NCBI GenBank assembly: GCA_964446585.1
Contig: CAYUPI010000011.1
Span: 70,814-134,813, forward strand
DNA: 64,000 nt
Origin: CAYUPI01 sp964446585
GTDB lineage: Bacteria > Verrucomicrobiota > Verrucomicrobiia > Limisphaerales > UBA8199
Direction of reading: 5' to 3'
In this document: piece by piece, positions 1 to 9,246 of the stretch
Layout of the letters: the number at the start of each line of letters is the position of its first letter
How positions within the stretch are numbered: the stretch's first letter is position 1
Notes under the pieces: model-generated
Seen by the model: the letters and a program-made list of their open reading frames with translations, nothing else
Databases searched by the model: none
Told to the model about the DNA's origin: nothing
Translations under genes and position numbers: made by a program

Positions 1-496
1 TCGTCGTGTCAATCGCCATCCACTCTTTGTCCCCGCCAAGCGCGCCGCCGACCCGCTGCCAGGTCACTCCGCCGTTGGTCGAACGGAACAAGTCTTCCGC
101 GAACGTAGCCGAGTTGGAAATTCCGAGGTAATAAAAGACACCATTCGCGTCCGACGCCAGCACCGGGTCGCTGCGGAATGTGCCTGCCTCGAGCTTACCC
201 GGAAACGTCCAATTGAGCCCGCCATTCGTGGTGTAGGCGACACCCGACTGCCGGAAAATACTATTAGTGGTATCGAACTGCCGCCAACCCACGGCGATGC
301 GGTTGGGATTAGTCGGATCGATGCAGAGCGATGGTTCATTGGCGGCATCGCCCGGGATATTCTGGCCGAAGGCATCGACGTTGACCTGCCGGCTGGTACC
401 ATAAGGTGTGGAGAAAGTCGCTGCGCTCAAGCTCGCGACACCCACGCCCCATGCGATCAATCCAAGAAGAAAACCCTCCAATTGAAGCCTTTTCAC
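1..496 (-). CDS. Secreted sialidase-like (BNR/Asp-box) beta-propeller protein, 3' end outside window
   Basis: The frame stays open to the window edge, so the C-terminus is missing. A GTG start is chosen because it gives a classic signal peptide (MKRLQL, then a hydrophobic stretch ending near SLSA) and an in-frame stop lies about seven codons upstream. The mature part has NEPSLCIDPTNPNRIAVGW followed by two Asp-box-like turns (TTNGGLNW and STNGGVTW). These are typical of exo-alpha-sialidase or VPS10-type six-bladed propellers. Asp-boxes occur in sialidases, other glycosidases and non-enzymatic propellers, and no catalytic Arg triad can be checked in this fragment, so substrate and activity are unknown. 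Divergent from the VapBC pair. Confidence 0.75.
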   Translation of the reverse strand, partial: MKRLQLEGFLLGLIAWGVGVASLSAATFSTPYGTSRQVNVDAFGQNIPGDAANEPSLCIDPTNPNRIAVGWRQFDTTNSIFRQSGVAYTTNGGLNWTFPGKLEAGTFRSDPVLASDANGVFYYLGISNSATFAEDLFRSTNGGVTWQRVGGALGGDKEWMAIDTT

Positions 497-638
497 AGAA
501 GCAAGTGATTGAAATTACAGTAAACATAACTGCGGAACGAGCAGCGTCAAGGCGTTTTCAAAATCGACCGCCATTCGTTCCTTTACGTTCGAGCGAGCGC
601 GCGCGCTTCATGCCGGCCCGCCTGGAGCCAAAGGGATG

Positions 639-1016
639 TTAATAGGTGACCCGTCGAAGGCCGGGGACGCGGTCGAATGCCTGGTCCAGGCTGATAACAG
701 GTTCCCGGTAATAACGGCAGAACCCGGCGATCCAGTTGTCGTTCTCGCCCAACCGGCCTCGGAGCTGAAGTTCCCGGTCCAGGTCGGCGGCCGCTTTGGC
801 CACGCCGTCGTGGAGCCTGTAAACATTCCAGCGGCTCAGCCGGAAGTAATCCCAGGCCTGATCGGCTGTCGTAAAGGAGACCGCCACTTCGGTAAGACTG
901 ATAATGGTCGTGCGGACCACCTGACGGTTGTTGGCAAGAAAAACATTGGCGGGGCCGCGCTGTTCTGAACGTCTCTCCGCAAGCAGATGAACCAAGAAGG
1001 TCGTATCGGCGATCAT
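639..1016 (-). CDS. vapC: VapC-type PIN-domain ribonuclease toxin
   Basis: 125 residues, normal for a PIN toxin. The acidic metal-binding residues are in place: D4 in the opening MIAD, E43 in SLTEV, and D93 in the ENDNWIAG motif, with a further Asp near 111-115. VapC proteins are Mg-dependent endoribonucleases that cleave tRNA or rRNA when freed from their antitoxin. The ATG overlaps the TGA of the upstream antitoxin gene by four bases (ATGA), the usual translational coupling of toxin-antitoxin operons. The RNA target cannot be inferred. Confidence 0.9.
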   Translation of the reverse strand: MIADTTFLVHLLAERRSEQRGPANVFLANNRQVVRTTIISLTEVAVSFTTADQAWDYFRLSRWNVYRLHDGVAKAAADLDRELQLRGRLGENDNWIAGFCRYYREPVISLDQAFDRVPGLRRVTY

Positions 1017-1243
1017 TTGCGCCCCCCGGACCGCCTGCCTCGTTCCCGTCCGAGTCGCTTCAGAACCTCCAGGTCCACATCCGGCGGCGGGAGCTTGCCC
1101 ATGGCCTCCAACAACTCGGCCCCGGTGTCGGCAGGCCGGTTCAGGTGCCGGAGGATGACTTTAGTGAAGGAATCGCCCGGCCGACGTTTCAGTGACGCAA
1201 GCAGCTTGTAGGCATCGTCGTCTATGGTAATTGTCTTGCCCAT
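1013..1243 (-). CDS. vapB: VapB antitoxin of the UPF0330 (PF02697) type
   Basis: 76 residues. The N-terminus (MGKTITIDDDAYKLL, then KRRPGDSFTKVI) matches the UPF0330/VapB family, best known from archaea and scattered in bacteria. The N-terminal part should form a ribbon-helix-helix DNA-binding fold, and the basic, proline-rich C-terminus is the likely toxin-binding tail. It is the first gene of the operon and overlaps vapC by four bases. Such antitoxins normally repress their own promoter, which would lie in the AT-richer stretch just above the start. Confidence 0.85.
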   Translation of the reverse strand: MGKTITIDDDAYKLLASLKRRPGDSFTKVILRHLNRPADTGAELLEAMGKLPPPDVDLEVLKRLGRERGRRSGGRK

Positions 1244-1423
1244 GCACGAAAGTTACACGAAAATAGGAGTCCAAGTCAAGGGAGCAGGACACAATGGACG
1301 AGCTCTGGTCCCTGAAGCATCTGATTGCTCTATTGTGTTTCGCGGCTCCCTCTCTATTCTCGGGCCATGGATCTCGCGCTGAACCCTGCTCAGTTGCGCG
1401 GGGAAGGAGTCTGAGGCGTTGTC

Positions 1424-2662
1424 ATGCCCGACACAACCGGAGCCATACCCCCGGCCTCTGCGGAGCAGCGGCGCGATTACACCAACGCGCTCGTCGCCTG
1501 TTTTCTGGGCTGGACGCTGGATGCCTTTGATTTCTTTGTGGTGGTCTTCTCGCTATCCGAGATCGCCAAGGATTTTGGTACGGGCATTCCGGCTGTTGCC
1601 GGCACTATCGCCGTGACCCTCGCCTTCAGGCCGGTCGGCGCGTTCATCTTCGGCTTGATGGCCGACCGCTACGGGCGACGGCTGCCGCTGATGATTGATT
1701 TGGTCTTTTACTCGGTCATCGAGGTGCTCTCGGGCTTGGCGCCGAACTACACGACCTTTCTCGTGCTGCGGGCACTTTTCGGCATTGGCATGGGAGGGGA
1801 GTGGGGTGTCGGTGCCTCGCTGGCGATGGAGAAAGCGCCGCCGCGCTGGCGTGGAGTTCTCTCCGGATTTTTGCAGGAAGGATACGCCGTAGGATACCTG
1901 CTTGCGGCGTGCTGCTACTTCTTTGTGTTCCCGAAATGGGGCTGGCGTCCGATGTTTTTCATCGGCGGCTTGCCGGCGTTGCTGGCTTTGTTCGTTCGTT
2001 ACCGCGTCAAAGAATCGGCGATCTGGCAGAGAACCCGTCAGGAGAGTTGGGGCGGCCTGGGTCGGGCGATTGTCTCGAATTGGAAGCTCTTCCTCTATTT
2101 GACGGCGCTCATGATGATGATGAATTTTGCTTCGCACGGAACGCAGGACATGTATCCGACGTTCCTCAAGGAACAGCGTGGCTTTACGCCACGGCAGGCC
2201 GCGACTATCGCGGTCATTTACAACATTGGCGCCTTGCTGGGCGGCGTGCTGTTCGGGCTGCTCTCAGACCGGATGGGCCGCCGGCGCGGAATGATGATCG
2301 CCCTTGCGTTGGCCATCGTATCAATTCCGCTGTGGGCTTTCGCCCCTGGCACCGTCTTGCTCGTGCTGGGCGCCTTTATGATGCAATTCATGGTCCAAGG
2401 CGCCTGGGGCGTGATTCCTGCTCATATCAACGAGCTCTCGCCGGATTCAGTCCGCGGGTTTTTGCCGGGCTTCGCCTATCAATGCGGAGTGCTGCTGGCG
2501 GGGAGCGTAGCATATATCGAAGCGCTCTTCGCCAAACACCTGAACTACGCGCTGGCTATGGCGCTGACCGCCCTGACTGTCTTTGCGATTGGCATCGTGG
2601 TCATCGCACTGGGCCGAGAGCGCCGCGGCGCGGAATTTGGGACCGGCTCCTGGCAGCAATAA
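1424..2662 (+). CDS. MFS transporter, SHS (sialate/lactate:H+ symporter) type
   Basis: 412 residues with about 12 hydrophobic segments. MFS motif A is clear after helix 2 (GLMADRYGRR) and repeated in the second half (GLLSDRMGRRRG). The helix 4-5 stretch GIGMGGEWGVGASLAME is characteristic of the metabolite:H+ symporter/SHS group that includes NanT and yeast Jen1. It should import a small organic acid by proton symport across the inner membrane, but the substrate is not determined by sequence. An AAGGAG run lies some 15 bases before the ATG. It stands alone, with an esterase following 72 bases downstream on the same strand. Confidence 0.85.
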   Translation: MPDTTGAIPPASAEQRRDYTNALVACFLGWTLDAFDFFVVVFSLSEIAKDFGTGIPAVAGTIAVTLAFRPVGAFIFGLMADRYGRRLPLMIDLVFYSVIEVLSGLAPNYTTFLVLRALFGIGMGGEWGVGASLAMEKAPPRWRGVLSGFLQEGYAVGYLLAACCYFFVFPKWGWRPMFFIGGLPALLALFVRYRVKESAIWQRTRQESWGGLGRAIVSNWKLFLYLTALMMMMNFASHGTQDMYPTFLKEQRGFTPRQAATIAVIYNIGALLGGVLFGLLSDRMGRRRGMMIALALAIVSIPLWAFAPGTVLLVLGAFMMQFMVQGAWGVIPAHINELSPDSVRGFLPGFAYQCGVLLAGSVAYIEALFAKHLNYALAMALTALTVFAIGIVVIALGRERRGAEFGTGSWQQ

Positions 2663-2734
2663 AACGCGATTACCGGAGCGTGTGACGCAGACAAAAACTC
2701 GACTATTTCGATCTGATAGTCTGTAAATGGACGG

Positions 2735-3535
2735 ATGAATAAGTCCCGCCCCAAAGGCATCTTGCTTTTTCTCCCGCTCCTGCTCCTAACTTCTTCCGCG
2801 GCGATTGCAGGCGATTCGCTGGCACGTTGGGAATGGATTGTGGATGGAACCGTCCGTGAGGCCCTGGTCTATACGCCGGCAAAGGCCAGTTCAGAGACCG
2901 CCCCTGTCATTTTTGCATTTCATGGTCACGGCGGGTCGATGAGTAATGCGGCGCGTCAGTTCGGGTATCATCGACTTTGGCCGGAGGCGATCGTGGCGTA
3001 CATGCAAGGGCTGAACACACCCGGGCGGTTGACCGATCCTGAAGGCCAGAAATCCGGATGGCAGTTTGGCATAGGCGACCAGGGCGATCGCGACTTGAAA
3101 TTCTTTGATGCGGTTCTGGCAAGTCTCAAGCAAGACTACCGGGTCGATGAGAAGCGCATCTATGCGACCGGCCATTCAAATGGCGGCGGCTTCACCTACC
3201 TGCTATGGGCGGCTCGTGGCGATCGTTTTGCCGCGTTTGCACCCTCCGGCGCGGCGGCCGCGCGCGCATTCCCGATGCTCAAGTCTAAACCGGTGTTGCA
3301 TGTCGCTGGCGAAAGCGATCCTTTGGTCAAATTCGCCTGGCAGAAACAAACCATGGAAGCGCTTCGCCGGCTTAACGAGTGCGGAGAGGGCCAGTCCTGG
3401 GAGAAATGGTGCACGCTCTATCCTTCAAAGATTGGCGCCCCCGTCGTGACATTCATCCATCCTGCCGGGCACGGATTTCCAGCAGACGCGCCGGCTGCGA
3501 TCGTGAAATTTTTCAAGCAACAGACCAGGCCGTGA
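2735..3535 (+). CDS. Secreted alpha/beta-hydrolase esterase (LpqC/PHB-depolymerase/feruloyl-esterase-like)
   Basis: 266 residues with a signal peptide ending near SSAAIAG. The fold is recognised from FHGHGG (oxyanion region, about residue 62) and the nucleophile elbow GHSNGG with Ser148. The likely acid is the Asp of AGESDPL (about 198) and the base is the His of PAGHGF near the C-terminus. These are the hallmarks of the PHB depolymerase/LpqC esterase family, which acts on polyesters or feruloylated sugars outside the cytoplasm. The substrate is not predictable. The gene lies between an MFS importer and a secreted acylase, consistent with a small nutrient-scavenging patch. Confidence 0.85.
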   Translation: MNKSRPKGILLFLPLLLLTSSAAIAGDSLARWEWIVDGTVREALVYTPAKASSETAPVIFAFHGHGGSMSNAARQFGYHRLWPEAIVAYMQGLNTPGRLTDPEGQKSGWQFGIGDQGDRDLKFFDAVLASLKQDYRVDEKRIYATGHSNGGGFTYLLWAARGDRFAAFAPSGAAAARAFPMLKSKPVLHVAGESDPLVKFAWQKQTMEALRRLNECGEGQSWEKWCTLYPSKIGAPVVTFIHPAGHGFPADAPAAIVKFFKQQTRP

Positions 3536-3653
3536 ACAAGTGCCTTGAGGGAATCACCAGAAACTGCTTCGGTCAGCAATTTGTGCCCGAATCTGTCCTT
3601 GGTGTTTGCGGCCGGCGACATCTCTCATATAATCGAGCCACTAAAGCATTCTT

Positions 3654-5960
3654 ATGAAAAAGAGGCGAATACTTGCGAAAGTGAGTTTCTGGTCCCGCGG
3701 ACGAGTTCGGGCACTGCCAGTCGTGTTCTTTAGCGCCGTTTTTCTGACGGCCCAACCGAGAGCAGTTTTCGCCAGCGGGGATTCAGGAGCCGCCGGGTTG
3801 GATCCGGCCGCGTTGGCACGGAGCGTGACTATCTATCGCGATCGATATGGCGTGCCCCACATTGACGGCCCGACCGATGAGTCCGTCATCTTCGGATTCG
3901 CCTATTGTCAGGCGGAGGATTATCTGTGGCAGATCGAGGAATCGTATGTGGCCGGCCTGGGACGGGCCGGTGAACTCAACGGTGAGGCCGCTTACAAAGG
4001 GGATTGGAACAATCGGTTGTTCGAAGTTCCGCGTTTGGCGCGCGAGGATTTTGAAAAGCTCGACGCGAAAAGCCGCGCCATGTGTGCCGCGTTTGCTGCC
4101 GGTTTGAATTATTACGTAGAAAAAAAACCGGGCGTCAAATTGCGTTTGCTCGAGCGATTTGAGCCGTGGCACATGCTGGCATTCGGGCGAAATCTTTTGT
4201 TGCAGACCGTTTATCGTGCGCCCATCGATCGCTCAGCCGGTTCGGCGCAGAATACCAGGAGCGCCGCTGGGTTCGCTTCCGCAGCGCCTGCTCCCAATTC
4301 CTCGATTGAATCGGACTCGGACGATGCCGAATTTATCGGCAGCAACGCGTACGCGATCGGCCCGAGCCGTACCCGGAGTGGCTCGACGATGCTCTACTCC
4401 AATCCGCATCAGCCGTACTACGGCTTCGGGCAGTTCTACGAAGCCCACGTGCACAGCGCGGAGGGTCTGAATTATTCGGGGGCCACGTTTTTCGGCAGTC
4501 CGTTGCCGACGATTGGGCACAACGAGTATCTGGGCTGGACAATGACCGTGAACAATCCCAACACGGGCAATGCCTGGGAAGAAACCTTTGACGATCCAGG
4601 TAACCCGCTCCATTACAAGTACGGCGACGGCTATCGCAGCGCGACCGAATGGCAAGACACCATCAACGTCAAAACTCCCAAAGGAATGACTGAGCGTCAG
4701 GTGACCTTTCGCAAGACGCATCACGGTCCGATCGCCGATAAAATCAACAGCCAGAAGCAAGTGGCGGTGAACCTTGCCAAGTTCCGCGAAGCGTTCTTCC
4801 CGCGACAAGCGATCCAGATGCTCAAAGCCAGGAATTTGTCCGAGTTTGTCGCGGCGATGGAGCATCTCGAGCTGCACTATTACAATGTTGTCTATGCCGA
4901 CCGCGAAGGAAACATCCAGTACATTTACAACGGCATCGTCCCGAAGCGCGACCCGGCGTTCGATTGGGAGAAACCGTTGGATGGTTCAAATCCTGCCACC
5001 GAGTGGAAAGGTTACCATGACTTCAGCGATCTGCCTCGTGTGCTCAACCCAATTTCCGGCTTTGTTCAGAACTGCAACCAGACGCCGTTCACGACCACCG
5101 ACGATGGCAGTCCGTTCCCAGGAAATTTCCCGAGCTATATGATCCACGAGCGGGAAAAAAATGACGACAAACGCCGGGCGAAAATGGCGCGTTACCTCTT
5201 GCGCGACCTCCGCGGTGTGACGTTCGAGAAGTGGCAGGCGGTTTGTCTGGATACGACGATTTACTGGGCCATCACTGAGCTTCCGAAATACAAAGAGCAG
5301 TTTGCCAAACTAAAGCAAACAGAAGCTGGCCTGACGCGCCAGGTCGAGCCTTATATCACGCACTTGCTTCGTTGGGACGGTCGAGGAGGTGAGGCTTCGA
5401 CACAGGCCACCTTGTGCCAGCAATGGTATGAAGAATTGGCCGGACCGCAATTCGCGACGAGGGAAAATCTCAGGCCGGAATTCATCAACAATCCCGCAGG
5501 CCAATTCAAGGCCTTAATCACGGCGGCAGAAAAGTTGAAAAGCACCTATGGAGATTGGAAGGTAGCCTGGGGTGAAATTCATCGATTGCAACGCCATGCC
5601 AACGTGGCGGAGTTGGCAAAAGTGCCGTTCACCGACTCTATGCCGAGCGTGCCCACGGCCGGCCTTCCAGGCAGCCTGGGGGTTGCATTTACGCAGTATT
5701 ACACTCCGCCAGTGCCGGGCAGCGCCACGCGCAAGAAGCAATATGGCGTCGTCGGCAACAGTTTCATGGGCGTGTTCGAGTTCGGAAAGGATTTCGTCCG
5801 GGCTAAGACCCTCCTTCAATATGGCGCCAGCAGCGATCCGGCTTCGCCTCATTTCTTCGATCAGGCCCAACTGCTCTCGCAAAGCAAATTCAAGGAATCA
5901 CCATTCACCTGGAAGGACGTCGTGGCCCAGGCGACACGAACATATCATCCGGGCGAATAA
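3654..5960 (+). CDS. Penicillin acylase family Ntn-hydrolase (secreted amidase)
   Basis: 768 residues with a basic n-region and a hydrophobic segment ending near residue 40, indicating periplasmic export. The N-terminal part (IYRDRYGVPHI, then FGFAYCQAEDYLWQIE) is the alpha-chain signature. The autoproteolytic site is visible at FIGSNAYAIG, with Ser230 the expected beta-chain N-terminal nucleophile. The spacer before it (about 190-228) is rich in Ala, Ser and Asp, as in a linker peptide. Relatives include aculeacin A acylase, cephalosporin acylase and acyl-homoserine-lactone acylases (PvdQ/QuiP), which cleave acyl amides. Which amide is used here is unknown; quorum-signal degradation is one possibility. 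Length fits a complete precursor. Confidence 0.85.
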   Translation: MKKRRILAKVSFWSRGRVRALPVVFFSAVFLTAQPRAVFASGDSGAAGLDPAALARSVTIYRDRYGVPHIDGPTDESVIFGFAYCQAEDYLWQIEESYVAGLGRAGELNGEAAYKGDWNNRLFEVPRLAREDFEKLDAKSRAMCAAFAAGLNYYVEKKPGVKLRLLERFEPWHMLAFGRNLLLQTVYRAPIDRSAGSAQNTRSAAGFASAAPAPNSSIESDSDDAEFIGSNAYAIGPSRTRSGSTMLYSNPHQPYYGFGQFYEAHVHSAEGLNYSGATFFGSPLPTIGHNEYLGWTMTVNNPNTGNAWEETFDDPGNPLHYKYGDGYRSATEWQDTINVKTPKGMTERQVTFRKTHHGPIADKINSQKQVAVNLAKFREAFFPRQAIQMLKARNLSEFVAAMEHLELHYYNVVYADREGNIQYIYNGIVPKRDPAFDWEKPLDGSNPATEWKGYHDFSDLPRVLNPISGFVQNCNQTPFTTTDDGSPFPGNFPSYMIHEREKNDDKRRAKMARYLLRDLRGVTFEKWQAVCLDTTIYWAITELPKYKEQFAKLKQTEAGLTRQVEPYITHLLRWDGRGGEASTQATLCQQWYEELAGPQFATRENLRPEFINNPAGQFKALITAAEKLKSTYGDWKVAWGEIHRLQRHANVAELAKVPFTDSMPSVPTAGLPGSLGVAFTQYYTPPVPGSATRKKQYGVVGNSFMGVFEFGKDFVRAKTLLQYGASSDPASPHFFDQAQLLSQSKFKESPFTWKDVVAQATRTYHPGE

Positions 5961-6033
5961 AAGGACTTCTTCCGGCCTGCGGATCAGGCCTCCTGGGCGG
6001 ACAAGTGCATGGCTTTGGGTAGAATGAACGCCG

Positions 6034-6471
6034 CTACTGCCGTCCTGGCAAGCGCCCCTCATCCCATTCGATTGCTTTGAAGACAGTGTCGATGTTGGGA
6101 TCGGTGCAACGCGGAAGCAGGTTCTGCTTGGCCCAGGCCAATGTCTTAACCATTGGATAACCTTGTTTCCCAAAATTCAGAGCCAACTGATTCCAGTCAT
6201 TGCGCCTTTCCTCAGTCAAACCGGTTCTCTGCTCAAACCAGGCGGCCATCTTCGCGTCATCATCTCCAGAAGCCTTGACCGCTTCCAGCATGTCCTCCTT
6301 CGTAAGGGCGAAGAAATTCATGAATCGAGTGTCCACTCCGTGCGGATGAAACAGATAGGGGCGATAATCCTCGGGTAATTCGCCGGCAAGTGCCAAGCGG
6401 ATCTTGTGCGTAAAACGCGCCAGGTAGTAGCAACCCGCCAGCTTCTCTAATGGACTTCGAATCTCGGTCAT
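6034..6471 (-). CDS. DUF5069 domain protein
   Basis: 145 residues, soluble, no signal peptide. The pattern RSPLEKLAGCYYLARFTHKIR near the N-terminus, the GVDTRFMNFFALTKED block and a closing region with WDEGR fit DUF5069, a small domain common in Verrucomicrobiota, Planctomycetota and Acidobacteriota with no assigned function. It is convergent with the acylase gene and lies just downstream of the glycosidase gene on the same strand. Confidence 0.75.
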   Translation of the reverse strand: MTEIRSPLEKLAGCYYLARFTHKIRLALAGELPEDYRPYLFHPHGVDTRFMNFFALTKEDMLEAVKASGDDDAKMAAWFEQRTGLTEERRNDWNQLALNFGKQGYPMVKTLAWAKQNLLPRCTDPNIDTVFKAIEWDEGRLPGRQ

Positions 6472-6499
6472 GACGTGGAAAAGTTTCTGATTTTCCCGG

Positions 6500-9151
6500 C
6501 TATTGCAAGCTTACCAGCTCGAAGGAGAGCGGAGCAGCGTCGGAAAAGGTGTATCTGAAGACCAACCGTCCGGAGGCATCGCTGCGAAGTGAACGCTCCT
6601 GCCGCCCGTTGCATGAAAGTCGGAACGAGGTGTTCGGGACCAGACCGCAAACGCAGTGTCGAGCGGTTACGCCCCGCGATTGGCAGGACTCCGACCATCG
6701 CCGCGCTCCCCCGCTGGAACTCGGCCACGAGTCGATTGTCAGTTCGAACGGTTTGGCGGAGGGGAGAGTAATCGCCAGGGCACAGGTCGAGCTGGAGCTG
6801 TCAAAGTATTCGACCGTCCTCAGGTGGGCGTCGGAACTGCGGCTGATGGAGTCCCGGCCAGGAAAAGGGGGCTGTTTGACCGAAAGCGTATGGGCGAGAT
6901 GCTCCGAGGCGCCAGGCGGGGCACCTGCTCTAGTATTGATCCCGAACGGCTGCCGCGCGCGGATGGAGAAATTGTCCACCGCGGCCGAATAATCATTCGA
7001 GCTCAACTCTAAGTGATACGTTTTGCCACGCAGCCAGTAATTTAAGCGAGTGCCATTCAGCTCGGACGTCAGATGTGGCTCCAGGTAAAGACGGTTGTGC
7101 TTGGGCTGCACTCCATAGAGGTTGCGATAGAGGCCGACGACAATGCTGCAATTATTGGCGAGGATGTCCTTGCCCTCGCCGGTCTGAGAACCGCGCAGGT
7201 ATCGCTGATAGGCCAATCCATCTTTGGCGTATTGGTTGAGCACGTTTTTCACATATTTGAAGGCCAGCGCAGGATTATGCGCGGCGTAAGCGCGAGTGCC
7301 CAGTTCACCCCAGGCGAGAAAAAGGTCGCCATTCTCGTACTTGGGGAATGGCCAATTTATTTTCGGATGAACTTCGTCTTCGGCATAGGAATAGAAGCAG
7401 AGAGGCCAAACGAACAGTTCCTCTTGCTCCATCAGCTTCTCGACCTGGTCGAGGATGGTAGCCCGCCGCGCGGGCTCGTCGCACAAACCGTAGCCGATAG
7501 CGGAGAAGTTCACAGGCACAACCAGGTTCGTGCCGTGAACCGAGCCGTCTTTGTTCCGCCAATGGGCGTAACACTCGTGCTCGGCGTCCCAGAATCCCCC
7601 GTCCGTTGTGCTTTGGTTAAAGAGGTGTTTGAGCCTGGCTGCAGCCGCGCGGTAGCGCTCGGTCCGGTGCGCGTCACCAAGGAGTTCTTCGCAATCGGCC
7701 CAGCGCGACAAAGCCCAATACATCTGGGCGTTGGCCAGGGCGTTTTCGTAAGAGGCCCAAACCACGTCAATCCAATCGCTGCCCGTGGCCTCGATGTTTG
7801 AGTCAGCCATCATCTTTACCAGCCCATTGCCGTCGTTGTCTCGACTCAACAAGTACTCGAGAGCGTTTTCACAGGTCGGCTTTTGGCGCTCCAGCCAGAC
7901 GCGGTCGGCGGTGAAATCAAACTGCTCGGCCACGTTGATCACCCAACTAGTCTGCGAGTCCATCAGCCAGCCCCACCGGCATTCGTAATAACCATGCTCA
8001 TCATAGGTGCCGCGGAGTTCATCTCCTCGATGGCCGGACCAGCGTGGCTTTACGCGGCCATCTCGATCGATTGCGTGCTGACGCTGAAAATCGAGCGTGT
8101 CGCTCATGGCGCGGTAATAATTGAGATCGTTAATCGCCAGGCCCAGTTGGGCCAGCCAGGGTTCGTGTAGCACAGCTACGTCGCTGTAATAACCATTGCT
8201 ACCCAGGACGAGCTCGTCCACTACGCCGATCCGGGCGATGGTGTTGCACAGTTCCCGAAGCGCGCCCCCATCCAGTCCCGGAAATGCGCCTCGGTCATAC
8301 GTCTCCGCATAATCCGGTGCGCTCAGTGTGAACTGGACGCTGACTGTGCCGGATTGCACGTCGAATGGACGCCAGATGTCCTGGCGATCGCGCCGGAAAC
8401 GCGATTGGCCGTGTTTGGGAACCAAGTCCCGTTCTGAAATGATATATTTCATCGAGAAAGAACCGTCGGGTTGTCGCGTGAAACGTACCGAGATTTTGCT
8501 CCCATCCAGCGGCTCCGGAACTATCCTCAAACAGGCCCGTTGATCTTTGTTCCAGAAGGTCACATAGCCATTGTGGACGCCATATGAGGCATTCGTCCTA
8601 TCGAACAATCTGGTCCAGGCCACGCCGCCGTTACCAAGCAATGCGCCGGTCCAGGTGGACATGTCCTGAAAATCCCAATCAGGAAAACAAGCGTCCTCGA
8701 GCGTGCCGCTGTTCCGATAAATGCGATCAACGCGCCAATCGATGCCGCCAGCTCGGACGGTGAAGCGCCAGATTTCCGAGACTTCCATTTCCGGCGGGCC
8801 GAAGCGGATACCGGTGACTGTGACAGTGTTGGAAGTGGACTTGACTCGCGGCGTGGGGATGCCCGCACGAGTGGTGAACCATTCGCCACCAAATTTGATC
8901 GCGCTGTAAACACCACCTCCGTCAGCCGGCGAGACCCTGGGCTCACTCACGACCTGGCGCCCACCTACCATAAATTGATCCAGCAGACACCGCCCATCGT
9001 AATTGAGCCGCAAGACAAGGTTCTGGCCAACGTCCGACAACATCACCCGCTTATGTGCTGCATCATGCTGCACGGTCGGACTGCTTGCGAGCGTAGATGC
9101 GGCCCCCAACATGAAGTGGAGAACTAAAAGCCAATTGCGGAAATGAACCAT
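6500..9151 (-). CDS. Secreted six-hairpin glycoside hydrolase (GH78/MGH1-like)
   Basis: About 883 residues from the chosen ATG, which begins a good signal peptide (MVHFRNWLLVLHFMLGAAS); a longer frame upstream would run into the preceding gene. After an N-terminal beta-sandwich of about 330 residues, the centre (WGWLMDSQTSWVINVAEQ, SRDNDGNGLVKMMADSN, then TEGWL-like Trp-rich segments to about residue 700) reads as an (alpha/alpha)6 toroid of the amylo-1,6-glucosidase/rhamnosidase type. The C-terminus is beta-rich. Likely cleaves a plant or microbial polysaccharide in the periplasm or outside; the exact bond is not inferable. Follows the glucuronidase-like gene by 95 bases, probably co-transcribed. 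Confidence 0.75.
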   Translation of the reverse strand: MVHFRNWLLVLHFMLGAASTLASSPTVQHDAAHKRVMLSDVGQNLVLRLNYDGRCLLDQFMVGGRQVVSEPRVSPADGGGVYSAIKFGGEWFTTRAGIPTPRVKSTSNTVTVTGIRFGPPEMEVSEIWRFTVRAGGIDWRVDRIYRNSGTLEDACFPDWDFQDMSTWTGALLGNGGVAWTRLFDRTNASYGVHNGYVTFWNKDQRACLRIVPEPLDGSKISVRFTRQPDGSFSMKYIISERDLVPKHGQSRFRRDRQDIWRPFDVQSGTVSVQFTLSAPDYAETYDRGAFPGLDGGALRELCNTIARIGVVDELVLGSNGYYSDVAVLHEPWLAQLGLAINDLNYYRAMSDTLDFQRQHAIDRDGRVKPRWSGHRGDELRGTYDEHGYYECRWGWLMDSQTSWVINVAEQFDFTADRVWLERQKPTCENALEYLLSRDNDGNGLVKMMADSNIEATGSDWIDVVWASYENALANAQMYWALSRWADCEELLGDAHRTERYRAAAARLKHLFNQSTTDGGFWDAEHECYAHWRNKDGSVHGTNLVVPVNFSAIGYGLCDEPARRATILDQVEKLMEQEELFVWPLCFYSYAEDEVHPKINWPFPKYENGDLFLAWGELGTRAYAAHNPALAFKYVKNVLNQYAKDGLAYQRYLRGSQTGEGKDILANNCSIVVGLYRNLYGVQPKHNRLYLEPHLTSELNGTRLNYWLRGKTYHLELSSNDYSAAVDNFSIRARQPFGINTRAGAPPGASEHLAHTLSVKQPPFPGRDSISRSSDAHLRTVEYFDSSSSTCALAITLPSAKPFELTIDSWPSSSGGARRWSESCQSRGVTARHCVCGLVPNTSFRLSCNGRQERSLRSDASGRLVFRYTFSDAAPLSFELVSLQ

Positions 9152-9246
9152 TCGTAGCCGAGCTTTAGTCACAGGCTCGATCCGGATTCGCGGGACGCCA
9201 CGAAGCCGGCGCCACATCCATCGGTCGCGAGACTCCGCGCAAGTGC

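Noticed and set aside
1..2662. Sialidase-like fragment plus SHS-type MFS transporter read as a sialic acid utilisation locus
   Set aside because: They are on opposite strands, separated by vapBC, no nanA/nanK-type genes are present, and Asp-box propellers are often not sialidases.
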